Shown: positions 41,085-52,871 of the stretch, one piece after another
Numbering within the stretch: position 1 is the first letter of the stretch
Layout of the letters: every line of letters begins with the position of its first letter
Assembly (NCBI GenBank): GCA_930367215.1
Contig: OV884058.1
Location: 110,011,802-110,075,801 of the forward strand
Length of the DNA: 64,000 bases
From: Pollenia angustigena
Lineage: Eukaryota; Arthropoda; Insecta; Diptera; Polleniidae
Reading direction: 5' to 3'
Translations under genes and position numbers: made by a program
Notes under the pieces: generated by a model
What the model was told of the DNA's origin: nothing
The model's database searches: none
Seen by the model: the letters and a program-made list of their open reading frames with translations, nothing else

Positions 41085-43715
41085 TGCTAAAAGAAAGCTA
41101 TGAGCAGTCCTGCCCGGTTACATTTCCGGGTAGGTGTAAACAGCCCAAATGGTGGACCAGGGGACTTTACGTTGAAAGGTCGACGGTTAGGAGGCTGTTT
41201 AATAGGGCCAAGCTTACGAGAGCGCCGGGGGATTGGAAGTATAAGGCGGATCTAAAAAGGGCAAAGCGACTATCATGGATGCAGTTATGTGAATCTATCG
41301 ATTATGTAAACGAGTTGTCAAGATTCCGACGGATTTTATCCAAGGACCCTAAGGCCCTGGGTTACATCCAAAGGAATGACGGCTCATGGTCGTGGTCTAG
41401 CTCCGAGGCCCTAACCTTACTTATGAAGACGCACTTTTCTGGATGTACGGAAACGATAGCCAGTGGGACGTGATGTCTATGACATCGAATCATACTTCCG
41501 CTTACGTCGAGTAAATAGTCACGAGGGATAAGCTAGCGTGGGCGGTCGATTCTTTCGACCACTGGTTACCGGGTTCGGACGGATTTTTTCGGCCATGTTT
41601 TGCAACCTCCAGGACGATGCATTATTTCTGCTAGGGGTGGAGAGAGGTCAGGGGGATTTTTATACCCAAGGCTGGTAGGGCACGCCACTCGAATCCAGGG
41701 AATTTAAGACCTATTAGTCTTTCTTCATTCTTGTTAAAGACTCTTGAGAGACTAATAGATCTCTATCTTATTGAGAGTGCCCTACATGAGGTGGTGGGTT
41801 GTATTGAACAAGTCCTGAGGCATCTCGCCGCGTAGAAAATATAGAAGGAGCTTTTAATAACATTAGGATTGAGTTGGTCAGGGGTTCGCTGATGGATCAT
41901 GCTTAGTAGCAGGACTATCAACTCGAGCCTGGGGATTCATATGATAAGGAGGAGGGTTACCAGGGGGGGGGGGGGGTTATATCGCCTCTACTGCGGTTGT
42001 TTGAGTTAACGGGATTCTGAGGTCATTTGATTCCATGGGCAGGAAAGTAGTTGCCTATGCGGATGACATAGTTCTGCTGGTCAGGGGAAAATTTCTGTCC
42101 ACGATCGATGAAATTATGCAGGTGATGTTGGGCGAACTATCGGCATGGGCGAAGGATAGGTGGCTGGGTGTTAACCCTGTGAAGACTGAACTGGTGCTTT
42201 TTACCAGAAGGTATAGGATAGAAGGTTTTAGGGGGCCGGTGCTAGACGGCGTCGAATTATTTCTATCGGACGGTGCTAAGAATTTGGGTAATTTCCTCGA
42301 CTTCAAACTGTCTTGGAAGAGCAAAACTCAGGAGAGGATGAGAAGGGGCCTCAATGCCTACTACACATGCAGGAACCCCATCGGTAAGAACTGGTAACTG
42401 AGACCGGATATGGTAAACTGGATTTACACATCGGTGGATACGCCTATACTAACCTATATATGCACTGTTTGGTGGGATGCGTTGAGCGTAGATAGCTACA
42501 GGAAGATGCTCAACAAGGTTCGAAGGAGTATATCTCTTGGCATTACAGCTGCATGGAGAAGCACACCACAGGCAGCGTTGGATATCCCACTATATCTGTC
42601 CCCTAATGAGCATTATGTGAGGAGTGTGGCTGCTAGGAACTTAGTTAGACTTTACGAGTCTTCTTTGGTAAGACCTAGGCGGGATGATTACACGAGAATT
42701 ATAAAGAGGTGGGTCTGCTTGATCAGGGTATTATTCTCGAGGGAATTTCAAATCATAGGATTATGACCCTGGACTTCAGTGAAACACCACCAGTGCAGTT
42801 CCCGTATTGTGAAGTTTAGCGTGGATCCAATAGACTGTTTAAGGGGTGGGCAGTATTTACGGACGGATCCGAGATGGAAACCGGCACTGGTGCCGGTGTA
42901 TATATTGTGGACACTGACGTGAAAAGGTCATTCACACTCCCGGATGGGTGCAGTGTCTTCCAAGCTGAGATCCTAGTGATCTGGAGGGCGACTGAGGTGA
43001 TACTGGATCACATCCTAGGTTGATTTGTGGTGACAATTTACGTCGACAAATTATACGGTGCGATCCTGGTTGCTTGGTGTAGGGATGCTCTGAGGAAACT
43101 CATGGAGATATTCAAAGTAAGGCTGTGTTAGGTACCCGGACACTGCATGGTTGATGGAAATGAGGTGGCGGACGAACTCGCGAAAGAGGTTTCGAATCTG
43201 GACTTAGTGGTAAGGGACTACTATGAGGTGATACGGGAAAGATTTCCTGATGACGTTAACCGGCCCTGGAGGGATAGAACGCACGATGTTTAGAGCACTT
43301 ATAGGGTTCTTGACGGGTCATTGTCCTGTTAGGGCTTTTACGGGTAAATGCTACAATACCATACTGTACTTCTGCAGATAATGCGATGATTGTGAGAAGC
43401 TAGAGACGATTGAGCATGTACTGTGCCACTGTCCTAGGATGCAGGGTCTCAGGCAGAAATGGCTAGGAGACAGATTTCACGACGAACTGGTGTGTATCGC
43501 TGGATGTAATCCTGTCGATATACTAGGGTTTGCCAGGGAAATAGGATGGTTGTTTCTGTTGAGGGTACTGGAGTTCTACGTAGTACCTACTAACTTTCTT
43601 AATCCTATCTATCTGTTATTTATTTTCTTTACTTCTCTCTACCTCTTTATTAAGAGGATTCACAATGGACCGCATTGGTCTCCGGGTGGAGGTGTGCTCT
43701 AGGCGCATAAATCTA
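41085..43715 (+). pseudogene. RNase H-containing LINE (I/LOA-like), 5'-truncated
   Basis: A GC-richer block of about 2.6 kb holds the ordered parts of a non-LTR retrotransposon ORF2. The RT entry region reads GDWKYKADLKRAKRLSWMQL and PKALGYIQRNDGSWSWSSS. RT palm sequence reads NLRPISLSSFLLKTLERLID at ~41700. The catalytic box is VVAYADDIVLL at ~42047. The thumb reads ITAAWRSTPQAALDIPLYLS. RNase H reads AVFTDGSEMETGTGAGVYIV at ~42849, with a later VPGHCMVDGNEVADELAKE. A CCHC-like tail contains CDDCEKLETIEHVLCHCP. Many frameshifts and stops and a 14-G run (41963-41976) interrupt it. An RT followed by RNase H and a CCHC box points to the I/LOA group. No poly-A tail or TSD was recognised. Confidence 0.9.
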
Positions 43716-44118
43716 ACCTAGCCTTACAACAACTAATTACACTGATATTTTTTTATAGATAAACAAGTGTATTGTGAATAGTTTAAGCATATATGTATAC
43801 CCAAAAAGTAAAATTTTGGGTTTAGTCACTTTTGAACAAGGCATGCGATTTAAGAGTTGCTTGTATCGAATATTATTTAAATATTGACATCTATATGAGA
43901 TTTATTAGTCTCAAACGGTTTTGAAGAGGTGGTTTATATGGGCCATATGGTCCATTTTTAACCTACCTACAACATTTTGTCATGACACAGTATAAAAGTT
44001 AACGTTGCCATTTTATATCATTACCAAGATTTATAAGGTAGTAATGACATTTAAAGCTATTTTCGGGGGTGTTATTTTTTAAGGAATATAATTCTTGCAT
44101 TTTTTGTATATGTATGTA
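43716..44118. other. Intron, no feature recognised
   Basis: AT-rich. May include the 3' untranslated end of the LINE. Confidence 0.3.
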
Positions 44119-45049
44119 CATCAAAGTCCAAAAACTTATTTTGCATGCAATTGATTTCATTGTACTTGTACACTTGTTAAATTAAAATAAAAACACAGAG
44201 ATTAAAGTAAACAATAAGGAAGGGAAGCACTTAATCTACAAATCCAAGTGCAGACAGATTTACGTCTATATATATTTGGAAGTGATGGACGTAAATCTGT
44301 ATGGAGAAAGTAAGGGGAAGCACTTAATCCACGAAATATTTTTCATACTGTTAAGCACGGTGGCGGCAATGTTATGGTTTGGGGTGTATGAGTGCTAATG
44401 GAGTAGGTAACCTTGTGTATATTGAGGGAATCATGAATAAAATAGATTCTTTAAATATCCTTAAAAATAATTTGCCATAATCCGCCCAAAAAATGGGTTT
44501 AGGGAATGATTTTGTTTTCATGCAAGATAATGATCCAAAGCATTCGGCCGTTATCATAAGGGAATGGTTGCTTTATAACACAAAAAAAAAAGTTTTGCCT
44601 CATCCTCGGCAGAGCCCGGACTTAAATCCGATTGAGCATTTGTGGGCTCATATCTTTAAAAAAACGATCTCAGTTCTATTCCCCAAGAAGTTACAAAAAA
44701 ATCTAGTTCATTCGATGCCAAGAAGACTTCTTTCTGTTAAAGAAGATAAAGGACACCATAAAAAATACTGAAAACCTAAATATTTTAATCTTTTTTAAAC
44801 TTACGTTAAGTTTTTTGTCCTGCACAACTTTTTTTATGAGATTTAGCATATTTATGTTTTTGTTGTTTTATTTTTACGTTAAAATATACAAAATAAAAAA
44901 GAAGATTTATTTAAATTAAAATATAGATCTTAAAATTTAATTAATGTGAAATAAAAGTTATAATATGGGTTTTACTTTAATCTCTGTGTTTTCTTTTATT
45001 TTAATTTAACAAGTGTACAAGTTTTTTTTTTTTTGGCTCACTGTAAGTT
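44119..45049 (+). mobile_element. Tc1-like transposon relic
   Basis: Inverted subterminal copies ACTTGTACACTTGTTAAATT, AAAATAAAA and CACAGAGATTAAAGTAAA lie at 44164-44214 and 44955-45025. The right end ...TTGGCTCACTG is followed by TA. The left end is degraded. It encloses a transposase C-terminal half. Confidence 0.8.
44335..44770 (+). pseudogene. Tc1-type transposase C-terminal half
   Basis: The + strand reads VKHGGGNVMVWG, then, after a stop and frameshift, NDFVFMQDNDPKHSAVIIRE and RQSPDLNPIEHLWAHIFKK. The Asp of QDNDPKH and the Glu of NPIEHLW are the second and third residues of the DDE triad in Tc1 transposases (DD34E spacing looks right). The first Asp and the N-terminal paired-like DNA-binding domains are missing. 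The frame from 44493 stays open to a normal-looking C-terminus. Confidence 0.9.
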
Positions 45050-45163
45050 TTCTTTTCATTATTATATTTTAAAAGCGATTTATTGACAATTTCAAGAAAG
45101 CAAAAGACAAAAAGCTAAGCTGTGTTTGTTGCCAATTGAAAATATTCTCAATTTAAAGATCCC

Positions 45164-45166
<3 letters not shown>

Positions 45167-45198
<32 letters not shown>
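45167..45198 (+). repeat. Poly-T run of 32
   Basis: An uninterrupted T run, probably a decayed poly-A tail in reverse or simple slippage. Confidence 0.9.
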
Positions 45199-45199
<1 letters not shown>

Positions 45200-45806
45200 A
45201 AAATACAGTTATTTCAATTTTAAAAGTTTGTTAAGTTTGCGTTATATTGTATTTACTCATTTTTAATTTCTCTGTTCCCAACTTTTTTTAATGACCTTGT
45301 TAGAAATCATTCACGTTTTTTATTATTCTTATTTTGTTATGGTTCTATTTTTTGCGCTCTATTTCTTATTTGTTGTTATTACTTTTGTTTATACCTATTG
45401 TTTATTCTTATACATATGTATGTGCATATATTCATTGACAAAACGTTTTCTATTTCTGCTTTCATCAAATAAGTACGTGCTATATTGGTTTTAATTGTTT
45501 GTTTCTTTTTGCTTTGTTTACAGATTTGCTAATAAATAAAGCTTCTCTATTTAAATAGTTTACTTAGATAATAGGAAATAAAATTATGTATGTATATACA
45601 AATTTATACTACTCTGTTTGTGTTTGTGCTTGTGTTTGTGTAGGATTTTGGCTTTATGGCGTACATTTCTTAAGTCCCAACCATAATGTGCTTAAGTTGG
45701 CTTAAGCAAATGTGCGAATAATGTAAATCGTATGAGGCAAACCATATTGAACTTAAGGAAACATTTTGTTAAGTATTATGAAACTGTCATTTGCTTAAGC
45801 AAAGTG

Positions 45807-46933
45807 TAGAGTTGTCAAATATTCGTATATTTACAAAAACCGGTTTTCGAATACATCGAAAATCCGTCTTCTGAAAAAATCGGGTTTTCGGTTTTGCAAC
45901 TAAAAACCGGTTTCGAATAATCGGTTTTTCGGTTTTTTAAATTATTTAATAAAAAAGTAAAACAAAACAAGCTATTTGTACGTATGTTCTTCAGAACTAA
46001 AACGTAAAATACAAGCTACTTATATAACTACATAAAATGTCATGCTATGTTCACACTTGGGTTTTTAAGCGCGTTAAAGCATCTCGAACGTGATTAAGCT
46101 TTAATCATACAAAATCAAGATAATTAACCGTACATTGAAGTGATTTGTTAACCACTTTAAATTGGCATGATTACCACTAAGTCATCTCATTAATCACAAA
46201 GAATCCCCTGAACACACCTCAAACTCAGTATGATGTCGAATCGGCCACATACACTCTCACTTTTTTACTAACACACTCACACTTTTAAATTGACCACGAG
46301 ATTGCTTTCGATTTCAACTTTCCATTTGTTTAGCAATTTTACGTTCAATTTAACAGCTGATTACAAGTTTGTCTTAATAAATTGTTTTCTTGATGACATC
46401 TTGAAAGTAATTTGCTTAAAAATTGCGTTAAACCTACATTACAGTTTTCAATGTTTGGAAATTTTGGCAAACAGTAAAAGACTATCAAGAAAGACTTAAT
46501 TTATAATATGTTTAAAATAATCTCTTGATAACTTTATTAAAGTAATTTTATCCATTTTTAATACTTTAAAGAAACAAACCAAAGCCAAATTCAGAACTGG
46601 GCTTAACTCATACTGCTGGGAATTATAAAAAATTCTGTTTTGTAGTACTCTTCTGCAAGTTCAATAGCTTGGTACTGTAATGAATATGTTATGTATGATG
46701 ACAAAAATTAAAATACTGTTGTAATTAACAAAAGTGGTTACTAAAAAATGTCATCGAATGCAAGATAATGAAAAAAATTAAATATAAGAAAAAGTCGATT
46801 ATTCGAGATCAAAAAACCGGTTTCTCGAATACTTCGAAAACCGGCCTTTGTAAGGAACCGGTTTTAAAAAACCGGAAAAACCCAAAAAAAATCGGTTTTT
46901 CGAATAGTTCGGAAACCGGTTTTGACAACTCTA
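45807..46933. mobile_element. hAT-like element, middle layer, 8-9-bp TSD
   Basis: The ends read TAGAGTTGTCAAA at both sides (inverted). AGCAAAGTG is exactly duplicated at 45798-45806 and 46934-46942. Subterminal AAAACCGGTTTTCGAA and CGGTTTTTCGGTTTT motifs are arrayed at both ends. No transposase. Confidence 0.92.
46045..46575 (-). mobile_element. Element family X, copy 3 (inverted, inner layer)
   Basis: It starts CTATGTTCACACTTGGGTTT and runs as the reverse complement of 36540-37043. Its far end near 46575 (CCATTTTTAATACTTTAAAG) matches the start of the family X frame. The terminal ~150 bp there are missing. Confidence 0.8.
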
Positions 46934-47269
46934 AGCAAAGTGCGAAACTGATCGCACAATCCGTACGGAATCAAATGTTTTTTGATTTTGTTTTTTTAAA
47001 TAGGTACCTACATTTGCGAGACTTTTTGTTAACTTTTGACAGTTAATTAAGCAAGGCTATGCATATTATGGTTGGGCCTTAAGTCAGATGCAATATTTAT
47101 GTTTCTTTGCCGCTGTTTGCATTTGAGCAAACCGTACAAGAAAATACCCTAAAAAAGACTTAAGGAAAAATCATTATTAGTAAGGGAAATACCTCTTTAA
47201 TCATTAATTGGATTAATTTGTTTATATGTATCATAATGTCGAAGTTTTTGGCTTTGCTTACATGTGCAT

Positions 47270-47749
47270 TAGGGATATAACTTTTTAACAATTTTTTAAA
47301 ATATCAAAATTGGCATAGCACAGTCTGATAGAGCATAAAAACTATAAGGGAACGTATATTTATTTTTTCGCTAAGGTAAAAAAAGTTCACGCACCAACTG
47401 CGATGAGTTTTGAAAATTTTTAATTTTCTTTTTGGTTAAGAAAAATTAATAATATGTTTATTTAAAACAAAAAATAGCTCAAGTATGAAATTTCATTAAT
47501 ATTTAGAGATGGTAAGAGATTTTTCAGCAAACTAAAACGTAAATTTAACCTTTTATAACAAAAAAAAAAAAAATTAAAAAAGAATAAAAAACACCGAATA
47601 AAATTATGAATATTCAATATTGCATTGGTTTAGAAAAACCAATTGGTGCGTGAACTTTTTTGAGGAAAATTACAAAAGATTATGATTTTCGTGGTTACTA
47701 GGACATGGTTGACTCATGGTACTATGCCAAAAAATTGGTTATACCCCTA
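47270..47749. mobile_element. hAT-like element with TAGGG ends, 8-bp TSD
   Basis: TAGGGATATAAC and, inverted, TAGGGGTATAACC are the ends, and TTTTGGCATAG lies subterminally in both. ATGTGCAT is exactly duplicated (47262-47269, 47750-47757). An inner inverted pair (AAAAAAGTTCACGCACCAA at ~47376 and ~47650) marks a second MITE inside or a second stem. Confidence 0.9.
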
Positions 47750-47811
47750 ATGTGCATACCTTTTTACATTGTTCTTTTTTGTATTCGATCTTAAGTTATC
47801 GTTGTAGTTAA

Positions 47812-48136
47812 GACTAGCTTACACTATCACACAAGTCTTACGTATTCCATAATATTTTGTGAGATAGAAATCAAAAGAGTTTTGTTGCGACTGTCAAAAA
47901 ATCTAGTTAAACATTACAGTTTGTGTTAACACTATCACACATAAACATGCTTTTATTAAAATGCAACCCTGATCAAATGAAAAGTATTGAAAAGTTTCAA
48001 AAAACGATTAAGTCGTATGGGATGTCATATTTTATTATCATTTTTCTATGACACATTGTATTCACACTATCACATTTACATATAACTGGAATTTTTGACA
48101 TGTATTAACACAAAGTATAATAAAGTAAACTAGTGT
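47812..48136 (-). mobile_element. TTAA-flanked MITE, family M1, copy c (inverted)
   Basis: TTAA lies at 47808-47811 and 48137-48140. The reverse complement aligns with 8801-9152 throughout (GACTGTCAAAAAATCTA, ATGCAACCCTGATC, AAAGTATAATA). More diverged than copies a and b. Confidence 0.88.
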
Positions 48137-48140
48137 TTAA

Positions 48141-49247
48141 CAAATATTCCATGTCTCACACGAAACAACCACTAGTTTTATTAAACAATTGTTTAATTTT
48201 ACGATAAGCTTGCTCGATCAAACATGATTTAGCAGAGTATAAACAACTGTATATTACTGATAATTTTTTCAGAAATAAAATTTAGTTTTTTAATAAAAAT
48301 TGTTAAAAGAAAGCTAAAGGTTTATCCATTTAGTGGTCAAATTTTTTTTGGAGTTTTTGATTTTACTAGTCTGGTGTTACTATCTATTCCTCTAATTCTA
48401 ATGACAAGGTGTACGTTACACATACTTACATATATTTTTATTGACTATTACGTGTTAGTTCTTTTCAACTTGATTTTTTTTTGATCTCAGCTATCTGGTA
48501 TTACAATACTCACAGCATAGCTGTTCATTGTAAATAATTTTCTTCTAAATATTGGCTCAAAATTAATTATTTACAATTTGTAACTGTTTTTCAAAAATTA
48601 AAATATGTTAAATTTATTTAATACTTCTTTAAATTAAATATACATCAGTTTCAAATAATTTACGATAATGTCTTTCAAATATTATTTCTTCTCTTGGAAG
48701 TTAAATTCACTATTATTTAAATTTATATTATTCAAATTAATATTTGAAAAATATATTCAAATCAATAGAAAAGCAAACAAATTTGTTCAAATCGGTTGAC
48801 ATACAGAGGAGGAAAGTGTTCTTAACTGTTTTGCCTTATCCGATTTACATACATATGTATATATAGATTTGTCCCGAAATCCCATTCCGGGATTTAGTCA
48901 AACCCGAAATTGTGTACTATATTTTTGGTTTGACCTTTTTTTAATTAAAACATTCCCCAAAATAAGGAACACAAAACATATGTTTTAATCTTTTTTAATT
49001 ATTTGATTAACCTTCTCAATACTGTCATTGAAAACGAAATAAAAAAAAACTTTGTTATTCTTGTGTTGTTGCAAACTTAAAAGTTACATTTTACAACAGT
49101 TTTGCAAATAAATCTCCTATAAAAAGATCTGTGTTCATTGTTTTGCGGCATAAGATATAGTGAAAAAGATAAACGCAAAAAGGGCAGCTTTCGAAGAAAG
49201 GGACAGAACAAACACAATATCTTCCGTCTCGTGTCGCCTGTGTGTAC
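48141..49247. other. Intron, no element delimited
   Basis: AT-rich. Near 48880-48915, GTCCCGAAATCCCATTCC faces GGGATTTAGTC, a short inverted motif like those seen in hAT-type subterminal regions. Nothing else. Confidence 0.35.
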
Positions 49248-49342
49248 TCTTTGTCCAGGGTTGTTAGATGTGACGATTTTTCGTAATTTTGTCGATTTTC
49301 TTGATAAAATACAGTAAAAAGACGATTGATGATTTTTATATC

Positions 49343-50100
49343 GGGTGATTTTTTAGCTTTTATCTTTTTGGCAACACTAGTTTAAGCAGCTGACGCACGT
49401 TTCGTGTTTTGTTTCACTGTCAAACATCTTCAGTTTGGTCTATAATTTAACCATGAATCGTCTTACAAACGAACAACGCTTACAAATTATTGAATTTTAT
49501 TATCAAAATACGTGCTCTGTTAAGAAAGTTCATCGTGCGCTTCTTTCATTTTATGGTCAGCTAATTTTTGGCTCGATTTTGGAGTGAAGACCAGCCAGAA
49601 GCATTGCAAGAGCTACCAATGCATCCAGAAAAAGTCACAGTTTGGTGCGGTTTATGGGCTGGTGGCATCATTGGACCGTACTTCTTCAAAGATGATGCGA
49701 ATCGTAACGTAACCGTGAGATGATATCCAATTCTTTTTTGCCCAAAATGCAATAGCTTGACTTGCATGACATGTGGTTTCAACAAGACGGTGCCACATGC
49801 CACACAGCACGCTTAACAATGGACTTATTGAGAGGCGAGTTCGGTGAACATTTTATTTCACGTTTGGGACCGGTCAATTGGCCGCCTAGATCATGCAATT
49901 TAACGCCTTTAGACCATTTTTTGTGGGACTATGTTAAAGCTATGTCTATACACACATGCCCGCTTCAATTGACGCATTGAAAGACAACATTGAAGCATTT
50001 AAGCGGAAATGTTGGAAAGAGTATGCCAAAATGGGACTTAGCGGATGGACCATTTATAGTGTTATGACGATTTTATTGCATCAATAAAACACTTACAATA
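49343..50100 (+). mobile_element. mariner-like element with deleted transposase
   Basis: GGGTGATTTTTTAGCTTTTA at 49344 is a terminus I know from abundant insect mariner-type elements. A transposase starts at ATG 49453: MNRLTNEQRLQIIEFYYQNT (HTH). It then jumps by an internal deletion to RFWSEDQPEALQELPMHPEK and GGIIGPYFFKDDANRNVTV. A frameshift follows, then MWFQQDGATCHTARLTMDLL and NWPPRSCNLTPLDHFLWDY. The second and third catalytic acidic residues (QQDGATCH, TPLDHFLW) are present; the first (usually in a DEAHFWL motif) is gone. A D in the third position marks it as mariner-like rather than Tc1. It is dead. Confidence 0.88.
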
Positions 50101-50232
50101 AATATTAACAATTATATTGGAAACAATCCAAAACGTTACAATCAATTTTTCGAAATACAAGAATTAAAGTTAAACAAAAAAATGCTTTCCCCATCACAAA
50201 CCATGTTTTCCAGGCTTTCATTAGAAGCATTA

Positions 50233-50640
50233 AGCTGTTATGATACTTGCTATTTTTTCTATATTGGAGAACAGTACAAATATATTTGCATAGGAAAACT
50301 GACTAAGTGTAAAATCACATGTGAAGAATTTTTCTATTTTTGAGTAAAAAGGCGAATTCTCATTTAATTTTTTTAGGTAAGTTATTCTAAGCATAGTTGT
50401 GTGTTAGGAAGTTAGAAGTAAGTTCTTAATAAGAATTTGTGTAGAAAAATTGGTGCAAAGAAAAGTAAATGCATTAGTTTGGAACTACACTTGGACGTAA
50501 TAAAACAATTCAAGTCGGGTGAAAAGGCTGTTGATTTAGACAGAACCCTTGGTGTAGCCCCTTGAACAGTAAAAACTACATATTTTCAACAGATACAGCG
50601 CTTAAAATTAATCATTTAGAGAAAACTCCTCGAGTTAATA
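50233..50640 (+). pseudogene. pogo/Tigger-like left end with CENP-B-type HTH relic
   Basis: AGCTGTTATGATACTTGCTA at 50233 is the same terminus as the MITE at 20372-21027. The + frame then reads KCISLELHLDVIKQFKSGEK and AVDLDRTLGVAP, stop, TVKTTYFQQIQRLK. This is the CENP-B N-terminal / pogo helix-turn-helix signature (..K..VI..FE.GEK..DIAR.LG...STV.TI). The DDE core is missing after about 50640, and the other end was not found. This copy links the 20372 MITE to a pogo-type transposase. Confidence 0.8.
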
Positions 50641-51239
50641 GCTAATGAGATTCTATTTTTTATTTAATGTTTTTGTGAATATGGATTAATGAATTAAATA
50701 AATTTTTGTTAAATTTTTATGAAAATATATTATTTCTTATGCATTTCTTTTCAAATGATAAATATATTTTTACCTATTTTTTTATAATATCTAAGCCCAC
50801 TTGCTGAAATAAATAGAATAAAACGTGAACATATCACTTTTTTATCATAAATATAATTTCTTGCAAAAAATTTATATTTTTGAACCAATCAATAGAAAAA
50901 CAGTGCAATAAATTGCCGCTGATTTGTAAAATTTCAATATTTGACGATTTTGTTAAATGTTCTTGACGAATTTTGTTAAAACTTTTGAGGTTTATTTAAG
51001 AAAAAAAAAAGCATAACAACCCTGTCTGTGTCCAACAGACTGTTGCCAACTTTTTTTGAGCATTTCCCGCCAAATCGGACGTCAAAAATACCGCTAAAAC
51101 CTAAAGATTTTTTAAAGTTTTATATAAATCAAGATATAGGCTGCTTTTTTAAAGGTATATGACTCTCAATTACGTTACATACTATGGTTTCCAACTTCCC
51201 TAGTCATTTTATTCTTAAAAGAAAATAAGTTAGAGTTAT

Positions 51240-52040
51240 GTATATATTCATCTGTGCGAATCTTTGATACCCTCCACCTACAGTTAGAATATTTCCAAAG
51301 TGGTCTTTATATGGGCCGATCTTCACAAAATTTGAACAAGTTATCTATAGTCTTATAAAACTTTGACTGACCAAATGTTATTATAATAGAACACAGATTG
51401 AAAGCTTTACGGTTCTACGCGTTCTATAGCTTTTTCCGAGAGTATGCTTTATATGGGGCCTATGGTAAGTTAAGGATTGATCTGCACGATAGTTGACAGT
51501 GTAAGTTCCAGTCATATAAAACTGTGACAAACCAAAGTTTAAAAAATAGCATTATTTTTTAGGGCTTTAAACGTTCTGTTTTCCAAGAGAAGGTTTTATA
51601 TAGGGCCTATGGTAAAATATGGACTGATAATCATGAAAATTGACAGCGTGATTTCTAGCCATATTAAACTGGCGGACCAAATTTATTACAATAGCATTAT
51701 TTGTTTTTAGGCACGCTAGAGGTTTTTTCCTATCGTTAATTATGGACCGATTTAACAGTATGATTTTTAGTCATATAGAACGAATTTGTGCATAATCTTA
51801 TATCGATATGTGCATTCCGCCACTAGTAATGTTAGTTTTTAGGGTGGTTGTTCCACATTTTAATTTATATCACTTTTCCTACTGAACCGATTGTGCTGGA
51901 CTGCAATCCTAATTTGCTTAGGTGAATTCTTAACAATTTGATGCCAATATTTACATTCCCTTTTTAGTCGTTTGAAAGTGACAACAGACGCATAGACAGA
52001 CGGGGATGGCTTAATGCGTGCTTAAAGTTGTGAATATTTA
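51240..52040 (+). repeat. ~130-bp degenerate tandem blocks with GACAGACGGGG core
   Basis: TATATGGGCCGATCTT, ATATGGGGCCTATGGTAAG and ATATAGGGCCTATGGTAAA open successive blocks with AGTCATATAAAACT-GA-CAAA tails. The tract ends ACAGACGCATAGACAGACGG. The architecture matches 14620-15560, so it is the same class of dispersed repeat. Confidence 0.65.
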
Positions 52041-52121
52041 CAATTGTTTCAGGATTAACAAAATACTAACTGAAAATCGAAAAAAAAATGTCATATACAA
52101 TCTTCAGTTCACTAAAACTAT

Positions 52122-52323
52122 CAGGAGTGTTCTGGAAATCGAAAAAGCAAAATGCAAGAATTAAGTAGTTATTTTTAATACACTTTTAATCAAATTTTTA
52201 TAATTTTTGTTATGAAATTCTGTTTAATAGGGAAATATTTGTCATAAAATTCATTTATCACAGAAATCTTATTAAAAAACGACGTTTTAAATTCATGCGT
52301 TTTCGATTTCCAGAACACCCCTG
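52122..52323. mobile_element. MITE with CAGGRGTGTTCTGG ends, TSD TAT
   Basis: The ends read CAGGAGTGTTCTGGAAATCG and, inverted, CAGGGGTGTTCTGGAAATCG. TAT lies at 52119-52121 and 52324-52326. A TA target with terminal T is an alternative reading. Confidence 0.88.
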
Positions 52324-52604
52324 TATAAAAGTAATTAAAACCGTGAACATAAACCAGAAGTTTTTAACCAGAAAAACAAAAAGAAAAAGTAAAAATCTGT
52401 AAATTTTAAATTTGAGAATGGTTTTTGTAGCGAAAATGAGCCGCTGAGAGTTGTTTTAAAATCGCTAGATTTCCCGCTTACCGCTAAAACGTATTTTTTC
52501 CGCGATTGACATTTCAAAAACGCTAGATTTAGCGGAAAAATCTCTAAATTGGCAACAGTGCCAACAGTTATGAAGCAATTTTAATGCAAGGCGTATTTAC
52601 ACCA

Positions 52605-52693
52605 GTGGGGTAATTTTGTAACTTTTTAACAACAAAAATTTTAACTTAAAAATACTTGAAATTTACTACTAAAAAGTTGCAGAATTGCCCCAC
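52605..52693. repeat. 89-bp foldback
   Basis: GTGGGGTAATTTTGTAACTT and, inverted, GTGGGGCAATTCTGCAACTT close a short AT loop. It is a miniature element or hairpin. No TSD fixed. Confidence 0.7.
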
Positions 52694-52871
52694 AGGTGAC
52701 ATTAGCTTGCTACGTAAGCAACAGTTAATAACTAACCATTTGTCAAAATGGTATACCAGTCTGGTGGCTCTGGTAAATCTTTCATAATTCTATAATTTTC
52801 ACTTAGAAATTTAAAATGAAAGACCACCTTGTATGAATTCGCCAAATAAACAAATTAATTAAACAAAAAAT

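Larger units (their letters stand above)
45674..47078. mobile_element. TTAA-flanked MITE, outer layer of a three-level nest
   Basis: TTAA (45670-45673, 47079-47082) flanks GTCCCAACCATAATGTGC and, inverted, GGCCCAACCATAATATGC. GCTTAAGCAAA motifs are subterminal. Its interior is split by a hAT-like element (45807-46933), itself holding family X copy 3. Confidence 0.82.
49256..51024. mobile_element. hAT-like element hosting mariner and pogo-like relics
   Basis: The ends read CAGGGTTGTTAGATG and, inverted, CAGGGTTGTTATGC. TCTTTGTC (49248-49255) and TCTGTGTC (51025-51032) form a 7/8 TSD. Its own sequence is seen only near the ends (CGATTTTTCG, GTCGATTTTC on the left; GACGATTTTGTTAA on the right). 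Confidence 0.8.
51040..52560. mobile_element. hAT-like element enclosing a tandem repeat and a MITE
   Basis: CTGTTGCCAACTTTTTTTGA at left and, inverted, CACTGTTGCCAATTTAGAGA at right, with TTTCCCGC/CCGCTAAA motifs subterminal on both sides. CCAACAGA (51032-51039) and CCAACAGT (52561-52568) form a 7/8 TSD. It lies only 15 bp from the previous hAT element. Filled by 51240-52040 and 52122-52323. Confidence 0.7.
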
